A stretch of 64,000 bases of DNA, from NCBI RefSeq assembly GCF_009828015.1, contig NZ_WTYG01000002.1:186001-250000 (forward strand), written 5' to 3'. The notes below the pieces were generated by a model, which worked only from the letters and a program-made list of their open reading frames with translations, did no database searches and was not told where the DNA came from. Source of the DNA: Qipengyuania citrea (GTDB lineage: Bacteria; Pseudomonadota; Alphaproteobacteria; Sphingomonadales; Sphingomonadaceae). Positions 10,489 to 18,439 of this stretch are shown here, piece after piece. Within the stretch, counting starts at the first letter, position 1; each line of letters begins with the position of its first letter. The position numbers were made by a program, and so were the translations under genes.

Positions 10489-10810
10489 TTTTTGCTTTTC
10501 GCACCGACATCCGTCGGTGCATCCTCGGGGCTGTTCCTCCGCTTCGCTCCGGGCCCCTGCGGGCGCGCGGTCGCGCTTGCCGTTCGCTGGTCGCGAACGT
10601 CAAGCGCGTTACCATAGCGGGTCGCACTGGTCCCGAGCCGCAGGCGAGGCAAGGGCGACCGCCCGCCCGCAGTGGAATCGAAGCGACAGCTGAGATGGCT
10701 GAAAGCCACCCGACCTTCAGGTCGCATGAGCGAGGATAGCCTAAGGCCGCGGACGCGGCCGCCGGCGCTTGAGGCTAGACAAAAGCAGCATCCCGTCCCA
10801 TCTGAACCCT
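10489..10810. repeat. 322-bp repeat-bearing spacer between tspO and ubiK
   Basis: No gene was recognised. Right after the tspO stop, TTTTTGCTTTTC leads into a perfect 8-bp stem (10501-10520) with loop ATCC. At 10633-10786 lies one copy of a dispersed element also found at 31308-31408 and 31744-31840. It shares GAGGCAAGGGCGACCGCCC, then a GCGAGGA segment, then a hairpin with loop GGAC (10745-10760), then GGCGCTTGAG and ACAAAAG. This copy carries an extra block of roughly 45 bp in the middle compared with the others. Candidate 5'-region of ubiK; no clear promoter seen. Confidence 0.7.
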
Positions 10811-11056
10811 ATGCAGAGCCAGAATCCCCTGATCGCCGATTTCGTCAAACTCGCCAATTCGGCAGCCGGTACGCTGGCCGGCATGGGGCGCGAGGCCCGC
10901 GACGCCGCGCGCGAACGGGCCAAGGAAAGCTTCGGCGGGATGGACTTCGTCACCCGCGAGGAATTCGACGCGGTGAAGACGATGGCCAGCAAGGCGCGCA
11001 CCGAAGCGGAAGACCTCAAGGCCCGCGTCGCAGCGCTGGAAGCCCGGATCAAGTAG
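10811..11056 (+). CDS. ubiK: UbiK-type accessory factor (BMFP domain)
   Basis: An 81-aa protein with an amphipathic N-terminal segment and a C-terminal coiled coil (EDLKARVAALEARIK). FVTREEFDAVKTMASKARTEAE is the conserved BMFP core. UbiK supports aerobic ubiquinone biosynthesis as a small trimeric membrane-fusogenic partner. The start is ATG 10811, where family similarity begins. Confidence 0.85.
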   Translation: MQSQNPLIADFVKLANSAAGTLAGMGREARDAARERAKESFGGMDFVTREEFDAVKTMASKARTEAEDLKARVAALEARIK

Positions 11057-11098
11057 GCTTTTGGCCGCTCGGCGGTCTGCGGGCAGAGAGCTTATCTA

Positions 11099-11185
11099 GG
11101 CCCCTGCCTTCGCAGGGGCGACGCGAAGAGGTAAGGTCAGGCAATGCACCTCATCGCTCTCGTCGCCCCTGCGAAGGCAGGGGCC
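11099..11185. repeat. REPIN-like inverted repeat, left of the GIY-YIG gene
   Basis: Two perfectly complementary 25-bp arms (11099-11123 and 11161-11185) each contain CCCCTGCCTTCGCAGGGG, itself a small hairpin. The arms face each other across a 37-bp spacer. This head-to-tail pairing of REP palindromes is the REPIN layout. The preceding CTTATCTAGG and following GGCCCAGCCGAC extend homology to the copy at 11530-11597. Confidence 0.88.
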
Positions 11186-11215
11186 CAGCCGACCTCTCGG
11201 ACCGCGGCCTGATCG

Positions 11216-11503
11216 ATGCCGGGCGGCTGGGTCTATATCATGACCAATGGCCCGCACGGCACGCTTTACCTCGGGGTTACCGCCGACATCGCCGCGCGCG
11301 TCCACGCCCATCGCGACGGGCAGGGATCCGAATTCTGCCGCAAGCATGGCCTCACGCGCTTGGTCTATGCAGAGCAGTATGAGGATATCCATGACGCCAT
11401 CGCGCGGGAGAAGGCGATGAAGCGGTGGAAGCGGCAATGGAAGCTCAGGCTGATCCGGCGCGACAATCCCGACTGGAACGACCTGTTCGAGATGATCCTG
11501 TGA
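11216..11503 (+). CDS. GIY-YIG nuclease family protein
   Basis: A 95-aa single-domain protein with the family signature WVYIMTNGPHGTLYLGVT (GIY-equivalent at residues 5-8, YLG at 18-20). It also has the helix Arg28 and the metal-binding Glu65 in the AIAREKAMKRW helix, so the active-site residues look intact. These short UPF0213-like proteins are of largely unknown function. It is enclosed by REPIN-like repeats 30 bp before the start and 26 bp after the stop, which may link its nuclease activity to repeat maintenance; this is inference. Confidence 0.92.
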   Translation: MPGGWVYIMTNGPHGTLYLGVTADIAARVHAHRDGQGSEFCRKHGLTRLVYAEQYEDIHDAIAREKAMKRWKRQWKLRLIRRDNPDWNDLFEMIL

Positions 11504-11529
11504 TGGTGCCATTTCGCTGATCTTACCTA

Positions 11530-11597
11530 GGCCCCTGCCTGCGCAGGGGCGACAGACCACCAGGGCTCTCTCCGTCGCCCCTGCGCAGGCAGGGGCC
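11530..11597. repeat. REPIN-like inverted repeat, right of the GIY-YIG gene
   Basis: Perfect 24-bp inverted arms at 11530-11553 and 11574-11597 with CCCCTGCCTGCGCAGGGG at their core and a 20-bp spacer. It is clearly the same family as 11099-11185, including the flanking CTTACCTAGG and GGCCCAACTGAC. The arm differences (CTTCG versus CTGCG) are matched on both arms, so pairing is conserved. Confidence 0.88.
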
Positions 11598-11684
11598 CAA
11601 CTGACGTCGCAGTCCGCGATAGAACGCTCCATAAGTCGACTTCGCCGTCTTCGCAGGATCGATGCGAGCGGCTAAGACCGCCCC

Positions 11685-12281
11685 ATGCAGCTTTCCGCTC
11701 CCGCCATCCTGCTTGCCGCGCGTGCGCATGGCGAGACCGCGGTCATTGCGCGGATGCTGACCGAGCAGCATGGCATGGTCGCCGCTTATGTAGCAGGGGG
11801 GCGCGGGCGGCAGCTGCGGCCGGTGGTGATCCCCGGCAATATCGTCCAGGCGGAAATCCGCGCCAAGTCGGACAGCCAGCTGCCCTTCGCCCGGCTCGAA
11901 CTGGTCGCCAGCCGCGGGCCGTGGCTGGGCGAGCCGCTGGCGGCTTCGGCGATCAACTGGGTCACCGCGCTCACTGCGAGCGCGCTGCCCGAGCGCAATC
12001 CCTATCCCACGCTCCATTCCGCGCTCGGCGGCTTGCTCGATGCGATCTGTTCTGCCGACAGCGCACGGCAGTGGGTCGAGGCGCTGGCGGTCTATGAAGC
12101 GCTGCTGCTGCGCGAGCTGGGCTATGGCGGCCAGCGGCCCGCGATAGCCGGCCTCGGGCAGGCCTTGGAAATTCTCGACCGGCAGGAGCCGCTGATCGCG
12201 CGCTATTTGCTCGCCGACACCCGCGCCGACGTGATGGGCGCGCGAACGCTGCTGCGCCAGCGACTGGAACGGATGGTTTAG
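11685..12281 (+). CDS. recO: DNA repair protein RecO
   Basis: A 198-aa protein, short for the family but typical of sphingomonads. The N-terminal OB-fold begins LSAPAILLAARAHGETAVIARMLTE and continues with HGMVAAYVAGGRGRQLRPV and QLPFARLELV. The C-terminal part is helical (LRELGYGG). RecO loads RecA onto SSB-coated DNA with RecR during gap repair. It is followed by leuB on the same strand after a repeat of about 85 bp. Confidence 0.9.
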   Translation: MQLSAPAILLAARAHGETAVIARMLTEQHGMVAAYVAGGRGRQLRPVVIPGNIVQAEIRAKSDSQLPFARLELVASRGPWLGEPLAASAINWVTALTASALPERNPYPTLHSALGGLLDAICSADSARQWVEALAVYEALLLRELGYGGQRPAIAGLGQALEILDRQEPLIARYLLADTRADVMGARTLLRQRLERMV

Positions 12282-12298
12282 CCGCGTTCAAGAATGGT

Positions 12299-12383
12299 TC
12301 GTCGCCCCGGCCCATGCAGGGGCTTAGACACTGTCCGTTGAGCGCCCCGAGGGGCAGAAAGGCTCCTGCGCAGGAGCGACGAG
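12299..12383. repeat. degenerate REPIN-like element between recO and leuB
   Basis: The ends match the REP arms imperfectly: TCGTCGCCCCGGCCCATGCA at 12299 and GGCTCCTGCGCAGGAGCGAC at 12361. A CGCCCCGAGGGGC hairpin sits between them. It looks like a decayed member of the family flanking the GIY-YIG gene. Confidence 0.6.
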
Positions 12384-12398
12384 GCTGGAGAACCACGC

Positions 12399-13466
12399 TT
12401 GAAAATCGCAATTTTCGCCGGCGACGGCATCGGGCCCGAAGTGATCGCACAGGCGCGCCGCGTGCTGGAAGCGCTGTCGTTGCCCGGATTGACGCTGTTC
12501 GAAGGCGATGTCGGCGCCGCCGCCTATCGCCGCCACGGCCATCCGCTGCCACCCGAAACGCTGGAAATGGCGCGTGCTGCCGATGCGGTGCTGTTCGGCG
12601 CGGTGGGCGATTTTTCCTGCGACGACCTGCCGCGCGAACTGCGCCCCGAACAGGCGATTCTCGGTCTGCGCAGCGAGCTGGGGCTGTTCGCCAATTTGCG
12701 GCCAGCGGCCGGCTTCCCGGGGCTCGAACACCTGTCCTCGCTCAAGCCCGAAGTCGCGCGCAGCATCGACCTGCTGGTGGTGCGCGAACTCAATGGCGAT
12801 GTCTATTTCGGCGACAAGGGCGAACGCGGCAGCGCGGGCGGGCGCGAGGGCTGGGACATGATGTCCTACAACGAGGCCGAGGTTCGCCGTATCGCGCACG
12901 CCGGCTTCCGCGCCGCGATGGGGCGCGGCAAGAAACTGACCAGCGTCGACAAGGCCAACGTCCTCGAAACCAGCCGCATCTGGCGCGAAACCGTGATCGA
13001 AGTCGCGCAGGAATATCCCGAGGTCGAACTTGACCACATGTATGTCGACAATGCCGCGATGCAGCTGGTCAAGTCGCCGGGCCAGTTCGACACGATCGTC
13101 ACCGGCAATCTGTTCGGCGATATCCTGTCCGACCAGGCCAGCGCCTGCGTCGGCTCGATCGGCCTGCTCGCCAGCGCGTCGCTGGGCGAACGGCAGACCG
13201 ACTACGGCACCTTCGGCCTGTACGAGCCGATCCACGGCAGCGCGCCCGACATTGCCGGGCAAGGCAAGGCCAATCCGGTCGCGGCCGTGCTCAGCCTCGC
13301 CATGCTGCTGCGTCACTCGTTGGGGCGCGAGGAGGACGCCGTCCGGATCGAGCGCGCCGTGGAGGCGATCCTTGCCGATGGCGTGCTGGGTGGTGACCTC
13401 GGCGGAAGCGCTTCGACGCAGGAAGTCGGCGATGCGATTGTTAGGAAGATTGTAACCATATCTTGA
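12399..13466 (+). CDS. leuB: 3-isopropylmalate dehydrogenase
   Basis: A 355-aa enzyme of leucine biosynthesis that oxidatively decarboxylates 3-isopropylmalate with NAD. Visible are the N-terminal FAGDGIGPEV, SELGLFANLRPA, LLVVRELNGDVYFGDKGERG with substrate-binding Arg, MYVDNAAMQLV with the catalytic Asp region, and LYEPIHGSAPDIAGQGKANP near the C-terminus. leuC and leuD are not in this window, so the pathway is split. It is preceded by recO and followed after 26 bp by a glycosyltransferase. Confidence 0.96.
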   Translation: MKIAIFAGDGIGPEVIAQARRVLEALSLPGLTLFEGDVGAAAYRRHGHPLPPETLEMARAADAVLFGAVGDFSCDDLPRELRPEQAILGLRSELGLFANLRPAAGFPGLEHLSSLKPEVARSIDLLVVRELNGDVYFGDKGERGSAGGREGWDMMSYNEAEVRRIAHAGFRAAMGRGKKLTSVDKANVLETSRIWRETVIEVAQEYPEVELDHMYVDNAAMQLVKSPGQFDTIVTGNLFGDILSDQASACVGSIGLLASASLGERQTDYGTFGLYEPIHGSAPDIAGQGKANPVAAVLSLAMLLRHSLGREEDAVRIERAVEAILADGVLGGDLGGSASTQEVGDAIVRKIVTIS

Positions 13467-13492
13467 GGATTGCCGCATAACCGGGTCATGCA

Positions 13493-14641
13493 ATGGACAT
13501 GACACCGCAGATGCAGCCCGATCCGGCTACCTCCACCGCTGCCAGCGCTCGCCCGCTGGAGCTGGCGATCATCCTGCCCACGCTCAACGAGCGCGACAAT
13601 CTCGCCCCGCTGGTCGAGCGGATCGAAGGCGCGCTGGGCGTATCGGGCTGGGAAGTGCTGGTGGTGGACGACAATTCCGCCGACGGTACCAGCGACGAAG
13701 CGCGGCGTCTGTCGCTCTCGGATCCGCGCGTGCGGGTACTGCAGCGCATCGGCCGGCGCGGCTTGTCGAGCGCGGCGATCGAGGGCTTCTGCGCCACTGC
13801 GGCGCCCTATGTCGCGGTGATGGATGCTGACCACCAGCACGATCCCAAGCTGCTGGTCGACATGCTTGGCGCGGTGAAAGCGGGGGACGCGGATGTCGCG
13901 GTCGCCAGCCGCTTCGCCGAAGGCGCGAGCATGGAGGAATGGGGCCGCCCCGACCGCGAGAAGCTTTCCAGCGTCGCCAACATGCTGGCGCGCAAGCTCA
14001 CCGGTGTCGAACTCAGCGACCCGATGAGCGGCTTCTTCCTGCTGCCCAGCGCGACTGCACGGCGGCTGGTGCCCAGCCTTTCGGGCATCGGCTTCAAGAT
14101 CCTGCTCGACCTGCTCGCCACTTCCGAAACACCGCTCAAGGTGAAGGATTTCCCGATGAATTTCTCCGCCCGCCGCTCCGGCGAAAGCAAGCTCGACCGC
14201 GCGATCGCGCTCGATTTCCTCGCCGGGCTGTACGACAAGAGCTTCGGTCGGATCATCCCGACGCGCTTCGCGCTGTTCGGCACGGTCGGGGTCATCGGCA
14301 TCGGCGTGCACATGGCGATCCTCTATGCCTTCATGCTGGTGGCAGGGACCAATTTCGGCTGGAGCCAGGCGGTCGCGACTTTCGGGGCGATGACCTTCAA
14401 CTTCTGGCTCAACAATTTCCTCACCTATCGCGACCGCCGGCTGAAAGAGGCGGACCGCCTGTTCTGGGGCTGGCTCAGCTTCATCGCCGCCTGTTCGATC
14501 GGCGCCTTCGCCAATGTTGCGGTCGCCACCACGCTCAACGATCGGGGCTTGCACGAAGTCTTCGCCGCGCTGGTCGGGATCGGCATCGGCTCGGTATGGA
14601 ACTACGCCCTGTCGAGCCGCTTCGTGTGGGGGCGATATTAG
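13493..14641 (+). CDS. GT2 glycosyltransferase fused to a GtrA membrane domain
   Basis: A 382-aa two-domain protein. Residues ~22-240 form a GT2 dolichyl/polyprenyl-phosphate sugar transferase (AIILPTLNERDNL; VVDDNSADGT; AVMDADHQHDP as the D-x-D-like site). From ~255 a GtrA-like four-helix membrane domain follows (RFALFGTVGVIGIGVHMAIL; NFWLNNFLTYRDRR). It probably charges a polyprenyl phosphate with a sugar and flips or hands it to a membrane glycosyltransferase; the facing GT39 gene at 14865-16136 is a plausible user. Confidence 0.92.
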   Translation: MDMTPQMQPDPATSTAASARPLELAIILPTLNERDNLAPLVERIEGALGVSGWEVLVVDDNSADGTSDEARRLSLSDPRVRVLQRIGRRGLSSAAIEGFCATAAPYVAVMDADHQHDPKLLVDMLGAVKAGDADVAVASRFAEGASMEEWGRPDREKLSSVANMLARKLTGVELSDPMSGFFLLPSATARRLVPSLSGIGFKILLDLLATSETPLKVKDFPMNFSARRSGESKLDRAIALDFLAGLYDKSFGRIIPTRFALFGTVGVIGIGVHMAILYAFMLVAGTNFGWSQAVATFGAMTFNFWLNNFLTYRDRRLKEADRLFWGWLSFIAACSIGAFANVAVATTLNDRGLHEVFAALVGIGIGSVWNYALSSRFVWGRY

Positions 14642-14864
14642 GTTTCGGGCGTGCGGTCGGGACACGCGTCGTGACCTTGCTGTTCCGTCCCACTCCTGAG
14701 TTTTTGTTGTGTGCGCCTTCGACACCCGTCGAAGGCTTGCGGCACCGGCCCACTCCCCCACCCGGCCACCCAGTCAGTATGATCCCGTGGGTGGCCGGGT
14801 GGGGGAGTGGGCCGGTGCCGCCGCAAGGCAATCGCGGATGCGCTTCACGCACCCCACCAAAACC
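14642..14864. repeat. spacer with RYCC-loop hairpin and 32-bp perfect palindrome
   Basis: Between the two convergent glycosyltransferase genes. TTTTTG at 14700-14706 precedes a hairpin at 14716-14735 (8-bp stem, loop ACCC). It is followed by a perfect 32-bp inverted repeat (14741-14772 with 14788-14819), separated by 15 bp and extended by CTTGC/GCAAG. The same order (T-run, RYCC-loop hairpin, CCC-rich palindrome) recurs at 34889-35003. It could act as a bidirectional terminator, but no clean U-tract follows the long stem. Confidence 0.8.
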
Positions 14865-16136
14865 CTATCTCCAGCTTTCCATCCAGGTCCACACGGCGAA
14901 GCTGTCGGGGCCGGCGAGCGGCGCGGCGCTGATGATCGGGTAGAACCACGCGAACACCAGCACACTGCCGATCACCGGCGCCAGCGCGCTCTTGCGCCAG
15001 CCGCCCTGCCACAGCGCATCGCACACCAGTGCCAGCGCGGCGAGCAGCGCCATGCTCGGCAATGCGTAATGGTAGTAGAACTGCACCGGCTTGGTTGCGA
15101 CCACCCAGAAACCCAGGCTCGCCGCATAGAGCAGCGCCGTGCCCAGCGCCGCCCAGTGCCGGCGCATCACCCCGTGCCAGGCGCACCACGCCAGCGCGGG
15201 CAGGCCGAGCAGCATGGTCAGCGGATTGCCGATCAGCATGATACCGCGCTGGACCCCCGCGACCGGTTCGTAGAGATACCAGATCGAGCGCGCATTGAGC
15301 ACCCATTGCTCCCACGTCGACTGGTAGGGATGGGGCTTCAGCACCTGCTCCTGCTGCGACAGCATGAACTGGTGGTGGAACACCAGCCCCTCGGTGATCG
15401 GGTGCAGGCGGAAGAAGAAGGCCGGCAGGTAGGTCGCGGCATAGACCGCCAGCGGCACTGCGCCGAGCCACAGCGCGGCCTCGAGCAGCGTGGTCCCTGG
15501 GACGGGCGCGCCGCGGCGGCTGAGGAGCAGCCGGCGGCGACCTGCCAGCGTGCGCGCGACGAGGAAGGTCAGCCCCGGGAGCATGGCGACGACCAGCGCG
15601 TTCCATTTCGCGCCCATCGCCAGCCCCAGCGCGATCCCGGTCAGAGCCAGCCGCCAGCGACCTTGCTCCGGTTGCCGGATCGCGGCGGCGAACTGCCATG
15701 CGGCCAGCGCGAGGAAGGCGAGGTAGACGATGTCGAGCATGGCGATGCGCGCATGCACGAACAGGTGGAAACCGGTCGCCAGCAGCACGCCGTAGGCGAG
15801 GGTGGCGAAGCGGCTGGCGCTGGCGAACCACAGCGCTCGCATCGCGCCGAACAGCGCCAGCGTACCCAGCAGCGTGGGCAGCAGCCGCCAGCCGACCGGA
15901 TTGTCGCCGAACAGCGCGATCCCCAGCGCGATCAGCTGCTTGCCCAGCAGCGGGTGTTCGCGATTGGTGAATTCGCCCAGCACCAGCAGCTCGCGCGCGG
16001 CGGGTAGGTAGTGGACCTCGTCGAAATAGGGATGCGGCACCGCGGTCAGATACGGCAGGCAGGCCAGCCAGAAGGCGAGCGCCAGCGCGGCGCACCAGCG
16101 AAGCGGATCCTGGACCTGTTCGGGCGCGCGGCTCAT
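14865..16136 (-). CDS. GT39-type membrane glycosyltransferase (PMT-like)
   Basis: A 423-aa polytopic protein with about 9-10 hydrophobic segments. The first luminal loop has YFDEVHYLPAARELL, with the acidic residue typical of GT-C enzymes, followed by NREHPLLGKQLIALG. VHARIAMLDIVYLAFLA is the PMT-family second loop. Such enzymes move a sugar from a polyprenyl phosphate onto protein or lipid at the periplasmic face. It converges on the GT2-GtrA gene and is likely its functional partner (inference). Confidence 0.9.
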   Translation of the reverse strand: MSRAPEQVQDPLRWCAALALAFWLACLPYLTAVPHPYFDEVHYLPAARELLVLGEFTNREHPLLGKQLIALGIALFGDNPVGWRLLPTLLGTLALFGAMRALWFASASRFATLAYGVLLATGFHLFVHARIAMLDIVYLAFLALAAWQFAAAIRQPEQGRWRLALTGIALGLAMGAKWNALVVAMLPGLTFLVARTLAGRRRLLLSRRGAPVPGTTLLEAALWLGAVPLAVYAATYLPAFFFRLHPITEGLVFHHQFMLSQQEQVLKPHPYQSTWEQWVLNARSIWYLYEPVAGVQRGIMLIGNPLTMLLGLPALAWCAWHGVMRRHWAALGTALLYAASLGFWVVATKPVQFYYHYALPSMALLAALALVCDALWQGGWRKSALAPVIGSVLVFAWFYPIISAAPLAGPDSFAVWTWMESWR

Positions 16137-16179
16137 CGCGAACCGGCTTAGGTAAGCCGCGCACCCGCATCAAGGCGGA

Positions 16180-16566
16180 TCAGCCGGTTGTGCGCCGTTC
16201 CAGCCAGAACAACCGGGCGACCATGGCGAGCAGCCCGATGCTGGCAGTCGCCGCGACGAACAACAGCCACAGCGGCACCGCCATCCCCTGCGCACGGGCG
16301 CGCGGAACGACGAAAAAGCACGCGATACCCAGCGCGAACAGCAGGTCCCACCACACCTGGATGCCCCACAGGTTCGAAGTGTGGTTAACCCACACCGGCA
16401 TCACGCCGTCGCGGGCGATCGTCACGGCGGTAAAGAACCCGAAGCCCGCCGCAAGCAATGCGGCGAGGAGCGGATTGCCCGTCTCGGCACGAGCGGTCAG
16501 GATATGGGCGAGGGCGGCCATCACTCCCACCAGCCCGGCAAGGAAGAGGATTACGTAGGGTGTCAC
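16180..16566 (-). CDS. four-helix membrane protein of unknown function, GTG start
   Basis: A 128-aa protein with four predicted membrane segments (YVILFLAGLVGVMAALAHIL; LLAALLAAGFGFFTAVTIA; DLLFALGIACFFVV; LWLLFVAATASIGLLAMVA). The GTG at 16566 has GGAG seven to ten bases upstream. It is divergent from the TetR gene, and the shared 68-bp spacer carries two palindromic operators, so it is probably the regulated target. I do not recognise the family. Confidence 0.82.
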   Translation of the reverse strand: MTPYVILFLAGLVGVMAALAHILTARAETGNPLLAALLAAGFGFFTAVTIARDGVMPVWVNHTSNLWGIQVWWDLLFALGIACFFVVPRARAQGMAVPLWLLFVAATASIGLLAMVARLFWLERRTTG

Positions 16567-16588
16567 GGTAGTCGGCTCCCGATTCGAA

Positions 16589-16634
16589 TGTAGCGAGTGC
16601 TACACTTGTAGCCCCTTGTAGCGACTGCTACAAG
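16589..16634. promoter_or_regulatory. twin palindromic operators in the TetR divergent promoter
   Basis: Two related palindromes: TGTAGCGAGTGCTACA at 16589-16604 and CTTGTAGCGACTGCTACAAG at 16615-16634. Both hold TGTAGC(G)A/T-TGCTACA half-sites, with centres 28 bp apart. A further CTTGTAGC half-site lies between. The second directly abuts the first ATG of the TetR gene. This is a strong candidate for autoregulation and control of the divergent membrane gene. Confidence 0.8.
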
Positions 16635-17189
16635 ATGCGCATGTCACCCGCCCGCATGTCCCGCGAAACGCTGCTGCCATTGCTGGCGGCGCATGTGATG
16701 GCGCACGGGCTCGCCGATGCCTCGCTGCGTCCGCTTGCCAGGGCGGCAGGAACCAGCGACCGCATGCTGATCTACCATTTCGGTAATAAGGACGCGCTGG
16801 TCGCAGCGCTGCTCGATTACCTTGTCGCGCGGTTCGCCGACGCGCTCGATTCCGCTTTCCCGCAAGCGCGCAGTGCCTCGCGCCGCGCCTGTGCGGAAAC
16901 GGTCTATGCGGTTACGGGGCAGCCCGCATTCGCACCCTTCCGGCGGGTATGGTGGGACATCGTCGCGGGCTGCTCGGCCGGGAATGCCGCCTATCTCGCG
17001 GCGGCCGGCGGGATGATGGAGGTCCTGCTCGAGTGGGTGGTCGATCACCTGCCGGCAAGCGATCCCGACCCGGCTGCGGGGGCCCGCGCGGTGCTGACCG
17101 CGATCGAGGGTGCCCAGGCGCTGCGCGCGGTGGGGCGCGGCGACATTGCCGAAGCGGGGCTTGCAGCCTTGGAAGGGCGACCCGCTTGA
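16635..17189 (+). CDS. TetR-family transcriptional repressor
   Basis: A 184-aa protein with an N-terminal helix-turn-helix (LRPLARAAGTSDRMLIYHFGNKDALV, residues ~33-58; the LIYHFGNK recognition helix end is typical) and a helical ligand-binding domain. The start is uncertain: ATGs at 16635, 16641 and 16656 are all in frame. The palindrome ending at 16634 leaves no room for a Shine-Dalgarno before the first. Leaderless translation or a slightly later start is possible. Confidence 0.85.
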   Translation: MRMSPARMSRETLLPLLAAHVMAHGLADASLRPLARAAGTSDRMLIYHFGNKDALVAALLDYLVARFADALDSAFPQARSASRRACAETVYAVTGQPAFAPFRRVWWDIVAGCSAGNAAYLAAAGGMMEVLLEWVVDHLPASDPDPAAGARAVLTAIEGAQALRAVGRGDIAEAGLAALEGRPA

Positions 17190-17220
17190 TGCGCGCCGCG
17201 CGCGTGCTATCGCGCCTGCC

Positions 17221-18426
17221 ATGAAGAAGACCACCGGCACCGACCGTTCGATCACCTCCCGCTGGCGGCCCGCGACGCAGGCGGTGCGCGGGGGCACCTG
17301 GCGCAGCGAGCAGGGCGAGACCAGCGAAGCGCTGTTCCTCACCTCGGGCTATAGCTACGACAATGCGCAGACCGTCGCCGACCGCTTCGCTGGCGATGAT
17401 GCGGGCATGACCTATTCGCGCCTGCAGAACCCCACCGTCGCCATGCTCGAGGAGCGCATCGCGCTGATGGAAGGCGCCGAGGCATGCCGCGCGCAGGCCA
17501 GCGGGATGGCGGCGATGACCACCGCGCTGCTGTGCCAGCTTTCGGCGGGCGACCACGTGGTCGGCGCGCGCGCGGCCTTCGGTTCGTGCCGCTGGCTGCT
17601 CGATCACCTGCTGCCGCGCTTCGGGATCGAGACCACCGTGGTCGACAGCGCCGATAACGATGCGTGGGAAGCCGCGATCCGGCCCAACACCAAGGTGTTC
17701 TTCTTCGAAACCCCCGCCAACCCCACGCTCGACGTGGTCGATCTGGCGCATGTCTGCGCCGTCGCCAAGGCGCATGGCATCACCACCGTGGTCGACAACG
17801 CCTTCGCCACCAGCGCGCTGCAGCGCCCGATGGATTACGGCGCCGACGTGGTCGCCTATTCGGCCACCAAGCTGATGGACGGGCAGGGCCGCGTGCTCGC
17901 GGGCGCGGTGTGCGGATCGCAGCAATGGATCGATGAGGTGCTGCTGCCCTTCCAGCGCAACACCGGCCCCAATATCTCGCCGTTCAACGCCTGGGTGGTG
18001 CTCAAGGGGCTCGAAACACTCGACCTGCGCGCCCGCCGCCAGAGCGCGAATGCGGTCGAACTGGGCACCTTCATCGAACCGCGGCTGCCGCGCATCCTGC
18101 ACCCCGGGCTGGCCAGCCACCCGCGGCACGATCTGGCAATGGAACAGATGGTCGCCACCGGCCCGATCTTCGCGCTCGACGTGGGCGACCGGGCGACCGC
18201 ATTCAAGCTGCTCGATGCGCTCCAGCTGGTCGATATCTCGAACAATATCGGCGACTCGCGCAGCCTGATGTGCCATCCCGCCAGCACCACGCACGCGGGC
18301 ATGACGCAGGAGGCGCGCGACGCGATGGGCGTGACCGAAGGCCTGCTGCGGATCAACGTGGGGCTCGAGGATGTCGAGGACGTAAAGGAAGACCTAGACC
18401 GCGCGCTTACCGCCGCGGGGCTCTAA
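17221..18426 (+). CDS. metZ: O-succinylhomoserine sulfhydrylase
   Basis: A 401-aa PLP enzyme of the Cys/Met metabolism family. The PLP lysine is K217 in AYSATKLMDGQGR. ETPANPTLDVVDLAHV and SRLQNPTVAMLEERIALMEG are family landmarks, and the C-terminus has CHPASTTHAGM. MetZ makes homocysteine directly from O-succinylhomoserine and sulfide. It follows TetR by 31 bp and no SAM riboswitch is visible upstream. The start is ATG 17221; the upstream open frame runs through tetR. Confidence 0.93.
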   Translation: MKKTTGTDRSITSRWRPATQAVRGGTWRSEQGETSEALFLTSGYSYDNAQTVADRFAGDDAGMTYSRLQNPTVAMLEERIALMEGAEACRAQASGMAAMTTALLCQLSAGDHVVGARAAFGSCRWLLDHLLPRFGIETTVVDSADNDAWEAAIRPNTKVFFFETPANPTLDVVDLAHVCAVAKAHGITTVVDNAFATSALQRPMDYGADVVAYSATKLMDGQGRVLAGAVCGSQQWIDEVLLPFQRNTGPNISPFNAWVVLKGLETLDLRARRQSANAVELGTFIEPRLPRILHPGLASHPRHDLAMEQMVATGPIFALDVGDRATAFKLLDALQLVDISNNIGDSRSLMCHPASTTHAGMTQEARDAMGVTEGLLRINVGLEDVEDVKEDLDRALTAAGL

Positions 18427-18439
18427 CCCGCCGCCGCGT

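Noticed and set aside
11099..11597. Insertion sequence with GIY-YIG gene as transposase
   Set aside because: No target duplications or transposase motifs were seen; the symmetrical REP pairs fit REPIN elements better, so only the linkage is reported.
17190..17220. SAM riboswitch before metZ
   Set aside because: Only 31 bases separate tetR and metZ, too short for any known SAM riboswitch.
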